From: Acidimicrobiia bacterium
Lineage (GTDB): Bacteria > Acidobacteriota > Terriglobia > Bryobacterales > Bryobacteraceae
Assembly: GCA_016871315.1 (NCBI GenBank)
Contig: VFZE01000021.1
Coordinates: 29,728-93,727 of the forward strand
Reading direction: 5' to 3'
Length of the DNA: 64,000 bases
Both the position numbers and the translations under genes were made by a program. The notes under the pieces are model-generated. The model was not told where the DNA came from. It searched no databases and was given only the letters and a program-made list of their open reading frames with translations. Positions 59,561-64,000 of this stretch are shown piece after piece (the stretch's first letter is position 1; each line of letters opens with the position of its first letter).

Positions 59561-60300
59561 TGGCCCAGGCAACCTTCCGCATCTGGCGCGGCGATTCGCA
59601 AAACGGCTCTTTCCAGGACTACAATGTCGAATCCGCTCCCGGCATGGTCGTGCTCGATGCCGTGCATGACATCCAGGGCTCGCAGGCTCCGGATCTCGCC
59701 GTGCGCTGGAACTGCAAGGCTGGCCGCTGCGGCTCCTGCTCGGCCGAGATCAACGGCAATCCCAAGCTGATGTGCATGACGCGCATGAGCACGCTCGATC
59801 TTTCGCAGCCCATCACCGTTGAGCCGATGCGCGCCTTTCCGCTGGTGCGCGACCTGGTCGCCCACGTCGGCTCAAACTACCGCGCCAAGAAATCGATCCG
59901 CCCCTTTAAGCCGCGCCCGCCCGACTTCCCTGATGGGACGTGGCGCATGCACCAGCGCGACGTCGACCGTGTCCAGGAGTTCCGCAAGTGCATCGAATGT
60001 TTCCTTTGCCAGGACGTCTGCCACGTGCTGCGCAACCATGGTCTCCATGAGCAGTTCATCGGCCCGCGCCTGTTCGTCTATTCCGCCGCGCTCGAGATGC
60101 ATCCGCTCGACACCGAATCCCGCGCCGGCGCGCTGAAGCACAGCCACGGCATCGGCTTCTGCAACATCACAAAATGCTGCACCAAGGTTTGTCCGGAGGA
60201 GATCACCATCACCGACAACGCCATCATCCCGCTCAAGGAGCGTGTCGTGGACGAGTATTATGATCCTATACGCCGCCTTTTCCGGGTTTTCACCGGCTGA
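59560..60300 (+). CDS. sdhB: Succinate dehydrogenase/fumarate reductase iron-sulfur subunit
   Basis: 246 residues. The [2Fe-2S] site is CKAGRCGSC with a fourth cysteine in LMCMTRM; CIECFLCQDVCH and CNITKCCTKVCPE bind the [4Fe-4S] and [3Fe-4S] clusters. Third gene of sdhCAB, complete. Confidence 0.94.
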   Translation: MAQATFRIWRGDSQNGSFQDYNVESAPGMVVLDAVHDIQGSQAPDLAVRWNCKAGRCGSCSAEINGNPKLMCMTRMSTLDLSQPITVEPMRAFPLVRDLVAHVGSNYRAKKSIRPFKPRPPDFPDGTWRMHQRDVDRVQEFRKCIECFLCQDVCHVLRNHGLHEQFIGPRLFVYSAALEMHPLDTESRAGALKHSHGIGFCNITKCCTKVCPEEITITDNAIIPLKERVVDEYYDPIRRLFRVFTG

Positions 60301-60322
60301 GGCTCCCTGAAGGGAGGTTGTC

Positions 60323-60820
60323 ATGTATGAGATGAAGCCGATCTCGGCGCAGGCGATTCCGGAAGCCCTCGCCAAAGCGGAACGTTACCGCCTCCTCAAC
60401 AACCCTCGCCAGGCGGAAAGCATCTGCCTCGACGTGCTCTCGGTCGACCCCGACAACCAGAAGGCCGTCGTCATGCTCATCCTGGCCTGCACGGATCAAT
60501 CCGACAGCGTCATCACGATCAACGGCGCCCGCAAATACCTGCCCAGACTTGCCAGCGAATATGAACGCGCCTACTACGCCGGCATCATCTGCGAACGCCT
60601 CGGAATGGCGCACTGGAAACACGCGACGCCAGGCTGCGGGATGGACGCCTACCAGTGCCTCCGCGAAGCGATGGAGTTCTACCTGAAAGCCGAAGCCGTC
60701 CGCCCGCAAGGCAACGATGATGCGCTGCTTCGCTGGAACGCTTGCGCCCGCACGCTGATGGCGCACCCGGAAATGCACGCCCGCCCGCCGGAGACGCCAC
60801 GCGTAGTGCTGGACGACTGA
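60323..60820 (+). CDS. TPR-like soluble protein
   Basis: 165 residues, AGGGAGG before the ATG. Two TPR-like helices pairs (ALAKAERYRLLNNPRQAESI, VLSVDPDNQKAVVMLILACT), a middle segment (AYYAGIICERLGMAHWKHA, then GCGMDAYQCLREAMEFYLKA), and an acidic tail. Only 22 nt after sdhB, so probably on the same transcript. Role with SDH is not known. Confidence 0.68.
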   Translation: MYEMKPISAQAIPEALAKAERYRLLNNPRQAESICLDVLSVDPDNQKAVVMLILACTDQSDSVITINGARKYLPRLASEYERAYYAGIICERLGMAHWKHATPGCGMDAYQCLREAMEFYLKAEAVRPQGNDDALLRWNACARTLMAHPEMHARPPETPRVVLDD

Positions 60821-60868
60821 CAGCAAGCCCGTTATCGTGAGCGGCCGCAAGGTCTGGTCCGCGCTTCG

Positions 60869-62044
60869 TCATAACCGATTCGATGCTTGGATCACCATCC
60901 GCACCGTTTCCCCCGCCGCCTCCTGATCCGTCACCCTCGCCTTCCACTCCCCGCGCGGTTTCCCCCTTGGACCGGGCAGCCCCGTGTTCGCCCTATCATA
61001 CTGCTCGTCCCGCCCGCCCATCTTCCAGATCACCAGTTCCAGCGACGGAACCACGTACAAGCAGTGCCCTCCTGAACCCGACTTCCAGAACGCATCCCGC
61101 GGCACGCCCTCCAGGTGCCCGTCCCCGTTCACCGTGAACTGATAGCTGTACGGATAATGCGGATTGAACTCCGACAACCTCCCGCACGCGCGCACGTAAC
61201 TCTCCGGCACAACCGGCCGCTGCCCCCACCTACCGCCCTTCAGCAGCAGATACCCGAACCGTAGCATGTCCCTCGCCCGCAGCGCGATCCCGCCGCCGCC
61301 CGGCGTGTGCTTCAGCGGTCGGTTTCGGTAGCCCCACCCCCAGCGCCCCCATCCCAGAGGCCCCGCGATATACCGGCGCGTGAACTCCTCGAGTTCCCTC
61401 CCGCTCACCCGCCGTAGAATCATCGACACCAGGTGAATCGAGGAGGTCGCGTAACTGTACCCTTCGCCCGGCTCGCACCATAGCGTCCGCGCATTCCGCG
61501 CCCCGTCGCGCCGCCCCAGCGACATCTCATCCTCCATCGCCTCCCACCCGTCCGGCCCCTCCGGGTCCAACCGCACCTCCCGCCCGCGCACATAACCCGG
61601 ATTGTTCCCCCGAATCCCCGCCGTCATCGAAAGCAACTGCCCTAGCTGTATCCTCCCTCGTGCCTCCTCCGCCATCGGCTCAGCCAAATAGCGTGACGAG
61701 TACACCCGCGTCTTCAACCCTTCCGGAAACATCTCCGGCCGCTGTCCCAACAGGATCCCCGTCGCGACGCTCGTCACCGATTTCCCGCACGAAGCCAGGT
61801 TTGGCGCCGCCTCCCCATCCGCCAGCCCGAAGTACCGCTCATAAATCAGCCACCCGTCCCGCACCACCGCCAACCCGCCATTCTTCGTGCTGCCCTGAAT
61901 GTACTCAAACACCCCATCCAGCGCCGCGCTGGGGCGTCTTCTCCATCCCCCCTCCCGATCCGGCGGCGGAAAATACTCCTCCGCGCCTGCTAACATTGCC
62001 GGAGCCGCCAACAAGCATCGCCGCGAAATCAATCCCGTTTTCAT
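60869..62044 (-). CDS. Secreted serine hydrolase (beta-lactamase class C-like)
   Basis: 391 residues from ATG 62044, with GGGAG ahead of it and a twin-arginine-like signal (ISRRCLLAAPAMLAGAEE). The long open frame continuing to 63259 is the shadow of the LamG gene and is excluded. The SxxK nucleophile is in LASCGKSVTSVATG, the tyrosine in GEGYSYATSSIHL, and KSGSGGHCLYVVP is the KTG-like element. Serine hydrolases of this fold include beta-lactamases, esterases and D-aminopeptidases. Substrate unknown. Confidence 0.83.
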   Translation of the reverse strand: MKTGLISRRCLLAAPAMLAGAEEYFPPPDREGGWRRRPSAALDGVFEYIQGSTKNGGLAVVRDGWLIYERYFGLADGEAAPNLASCGKSVTSVATGILLGQRPEMFPEGLKTRVYSSRYLAEPMAEEARGRIQLGQLLSMTAGIRGNNPGYVRGREVRLDPEGPDGWEAMEDEMSLGRRDGARNARTLWCEPGEGYSYATSSIHLVSMILRRVSGRELEEFTRRYIAGPLGWGRWGWGYRNRPLKHTPGGGGIALRARDMLRFGYLLLKGGRWGQRPVVPESYVRACGRLSEFNPHYPYSYQFTVNGDGHLEGVPRDAFWKSGSGGHCLYVVPSLELVIWKMGGRDEQYDRANTGLPGPRGKPRGEWKARVTDQEAAGETVRMVIQASNRL

Positions 62045-62179
62045 GCAGTTGCTCCCTACCGTCACAACCCAGGAACCTACAAGGTGCGGACCTGAAGCGC
62101 AAGCAAAGAGGCCGAGAAGGTGATACCGTCTTCTTGTGAAGTCACCTTGGTACTCTGGATGAAAATTATATAGCCCGCC

Positions 62180-63016
62180 ATGCGACTGATACTTATTTTC
62201 AGCATTGTGGTAGTGAGTTGGGCGGCCGATGCCGATGCTCTGCGCAAGGATGTGATGCTGTACTCTTCGTTCGACAAAGGCATCGATGCCGATATGGCGA
62301 AGGGGGACCGGCGGTTGCATACGGCCACGTCTTATCGCGAGCGGGGGGACGCCAAGCCGGGGCTGCATCATCCCGATGTTTCGATCGCGCCGGGCAAGGG
62401 GCTGTCGGGCGATGCGCTGGAGTTCCGGAAGAAGAACGTCAAGGCGGTTTACTATCCGGCTTCGGGCAACGTGAATTTCGTGAACGGGCGCTGGAGCGGC
62501 ACCATTTCGTTCTGGCTGAGCCTGGATCCGGATGTGGATTTGGAGCCGGGGTTCTGCGATCCGATACAGGTGACGGCGGAGGCTTATAACGACTCGGCGA
62601 TTTGGGTGGATTTCACCAAGGATGACAAGCCGCGCCATTTCCGGCTGGGGGTATTTGGGGCGTTGAAGAACTGGAATCCGCAGAATCTGCCGGCGGACAA
62701 GTATCCGGCGTTTGAGAAGAGGCTGATCACGGTGAAGCGGGCTCCGTTTGGAAAAGGTAAGTGGACGCATGTGGCGATTACACACACGGGGCTTGGCTCC
62801 GGCCATGGCGGGCAGGCGAGCCTGTATCTGAACGGAGAGTTGCAGGGGACGACGGAGATGATCCCGGAGCGGTTTGAATGGGACATGGCGAGGGCGGCGA
62901 TCCGGCTGGGGGTGAATTACGTGGGGCTGTTTGACGAGCTGTCGGTGTTCTCGCGGCCGCTGGATGCGGGCGAGGTGCGCACACTGTACGGGTGGAACCG
63001 CCTTCTCCAGAAGTAG
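62180..63016 (+). CDS. Secreted LamG/concanavalin-like protein
   Basis: 278 residues with a signal peptide (LILIFSIVVVSWAADADA). The LamG-like fold is seen in GDALEFRKKNVKAVYYPA, WSGTISFWLSLDPDVDLEP, KWTHVAITHTGLGSGHGG, ASLYLNGELQGTTE and FDELSVFSRPLDAGEVRTLY. Such domains bind glycans or close cell-surface proteins. It stands alone between the two serine hydrolases, and the 3' end overlaps the second one by 100 nt. Confidence 0.83.
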   Translation: MRLILIFSIVVVSWAADADALRKDVMLYSSFDKGIDADMAKGDRRLHTATSYRERGDAKPGLHHPDVSIAPGKGLSGDALEFRKKNVKAVYYPASGNVNFVNGRWSGTISFWLSLDPDVDLEPGFCDPIQVTAEAYNDSAIWVDFTKDDKPRHFRLGVFGALKNWNPQNLPADKYPAFEKRLITVKRAPFGKGKWTHVAITHTGLGSGHGGQASLYLNGELQGTTEMIPERFEWDMARAAIRLGVNYVGLFDELSVFSRPLDAGEVRTLYGWNRLLQK

Positions 63017-64000
63017 AGGGCCCAGGCCGCGGCGGCGATGGCGGCGAGGCCTTCCGGGAAGAAGGTTGGGCCGCCTGGCAGGAATTGGCGCGCCACGCCG
63101 AGCACGAGTTGTTCGGAGAACTTCGCATGGCCGAGGTTGGCGAGCAGAGCGATGGCGGTTCCTTGGTCCGGATAAAGCAGCAGCAGGGAGGTGCCGCCGG
63201 AGCCTGCGCCGAAGTGGAAGACCATCTTGCGCAGCCGCCAATCGCGGAGCACCATCCAATCCATGGCCACTCCGACAGGCGACCAGCGCGGCGTGCGCGG
63301 AGTCCAGAAGAGGCGCACGGTTTCCCGTTTCAGAAAACTGCCCTCAAAGTGTGCGGAGCCGAAGAGGACAAGGTCTTCGGCTGTGGAGCTGAATCCGCCG
63401 CCGGCCCACTTGTTGCTGTAGTCGTTGAAGGGCGAGAGGACGCGAGATCCATCGGTGGAGTAGGGCGTGACATCGTCGTAGCCGGCGCTTTCCTGGCGCG
63501 CGCCCACCTCGGCGGTACTGTGCATGCCGAGCCGTTCAAAGATACGGCGGCGCATGTGATCAGGAAAGGTATCGGCGGTAGCGCCTTCGATGGCGGCGCT
63601 CAACAGGACGTAGCCGTAACTTGAGTAGAAGGAGTCCGTATCGGGCTCAAACAGCAGCGGGTCGTGCTGGAACTTTTCGAGGCTGGCGGTGGCGGTTGGG
63701 TAATGTCTGGTGTTGATGGATTCGGAATCGTCGCGGTAGCCCCGAATGCCGGCGCGATGGCTGGCCAACTGGCGCGCCGTGATGGGGTGGCTTTTCTCCG
63801 GGAAGGAGGGAACGTAGCGGCGGATGGGGACGTCGAGATCGAGACGGCCTTCTTGATGGAGGAGAGCGAGGGCCGCGGCGGTGAGGCACTTGGAGACGCT
63901 GTGGACGCGGAAGCGTATTGCGGGCGCCGCGGGAATCTTGCGCTCGAGGTCGGCGTAGCCGAAGGCTTGCGACCAGATGATAGCGCCGTGCTTGGCGGCC
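62917..64000 (-). CDS. Serine hydrolase, beta-lactamase family (partial, 5' end off the window)
   Basis: 361 codons are visible; the start lies beyond the right edge. GYADLERKIPAAP and the nucleophile motif FRVHSVSKCLTAAALALL (SxxK) come first. PITARQLASHRAGIRGYRDD, YSSYGYVLLSAAIEGATAD (YxN-like) and FSSTAEDLVLFG follow, and HFGAGSGGTSLLLLYPDQG is the third element. A hydrophobic C-terminal stretch (EGLAAIAAAAWALYFWRRRF) may anchor it. It runs over the end of the convergent LamG gene. Paralogous in family to the hydrolase at 60869-62044. Confidence 0.8.
   Translation of the reverse strand, partial: AAKHGAIIWSQAFGYADLERKIPAAPAIRFRVHSVSKCLTAAALALLHQEGRLDLDVPIRRYVPSFPEKSHPITARQLASHRAGIRGYRDDSESINTRHYPTATASLEKFQHDPLLFEPDTDSFYSSYGYVLLSAAIEGATADTFPDHMRRRIFERLGMHSTAEVGARQESAGYDDVTPYSTDGSRVLSPFNDYSNKWAGGGFSSTAEDLVLFGSAHFEGSFLKRETVRLFWTPRTPRWSPVGVAMDWMVLRDWRLRKMVFHFGAGSGGTSLLLLYPDQGTAIALLANLGHAKFSEQLVLGVARQFLPGGPTFFPEGLAAIAAAAWALYFWRRRFHPYSVRTSPASSGRENTDSSSNSPT

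Noticed and set aside
62045..63259. N-terminal 400-residue extension of the serine hydrolase at 60869-62044
   Set aside because: It is antisense to the LamG gene, and a ribosome site plus twin-arginine signal at 62044 mark the true start.

Overview
High-GC, gene-dense bacterial DNA without rRNA, tRNA, CRISPR or prophage that I could see. The gene families point to an Acidobacteriota genome, probably of the Solibacter/Bryobacter type (order Bryobacterales). They include DUF1501/DUF1549/PSD1 proteins, an acidobacterial VWFA-type secreted protein, SBBP-repeat and LamG proteins, a sulfatase, a split ATP-synthase operon and a single-copy SelB. This assignment is inferred from gene content, not from a marker-gene comparison.

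Layout. 1-4.8 kb: three leftward genes of the DUF1549/DUF1501/PSD1 secreted type, the last running off the left edge. 4.9-16.9 kb: one leftward, translationally coupled operon for inositol (cyclitol) breakdown, led by its own LacI-type regulator: lacI, mmsA/iolA, hyi-like isomerase, Zn-alcohol dehydrogenase, two Gfo/Idh dehydrogenases, iolB, iolE, iolD, iolC and an unexpected ThiF-type adenylyltransferase. No IolJ aldolase or transporter is present. 16.9-19.2 kb: a CpaE/TadZ-like ATPase and a degenerate GGDEF protein. 19.2-20.2 kb: a decayed gene. 20.2-24.8 kb: a leftward group (VWA protein, acyl-CoA carboxylase beta, TPR protein, seven-CxxCH cytochrome) divergent from selB, with overlapping start codons. 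26.7-32.5 kb: a small conserved-looking protein, a hybrid histidine kinase, a zinc-ribbon membrane protein, an MBL-fold protein and a large SBBP protein. 32.7-38 kb: a GT-C-like membrane protein, a stretch of gene debris, and a hemW - methyltransferase - threonine aldolase operon.

The most interesting locus is 38.4-44.6 kb. It is a tight seven-gene operon coding for FHA, ExbB/MotA-like, ExbD-like, FHA, PP2C, PP2C and a Ser/Thr kinase, with zinc ribbons on three of the proteins. It reads as a proton-driven inner-membrane motor under reversible phosphorylation control, and I do not recognise it as a named system. No type VI secretion or Zorya partner genes flank it.

44.6-64 kb: an SDR, the atpZ-atpI-atpB-atpE half of an ATP synthase with a clear terminator, a DapA-family aldolase, a sulfatase, a phosphotriesterase-flotillin-NfeD operon, a TPR/GT39 pair, an intact VapBC module, the sdhCAB operon, and secreted serine hydrolases and a LamG protein at the right edge.

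A repeated theme is wreckage of mobile or addiction genes in the gaps: a HigB C-terminus and HigA C-terminus (34.6-34.9 kb), a BlaI N-terminus, an IS transposase piece and a RelE/ParE C-terminus (38.06-38.39 kb), and a headless VapC (48.1-48.5 kb). Three toxins have lost their N-termini, while one VapBC pair at 56.2-56.8 kb is intact.
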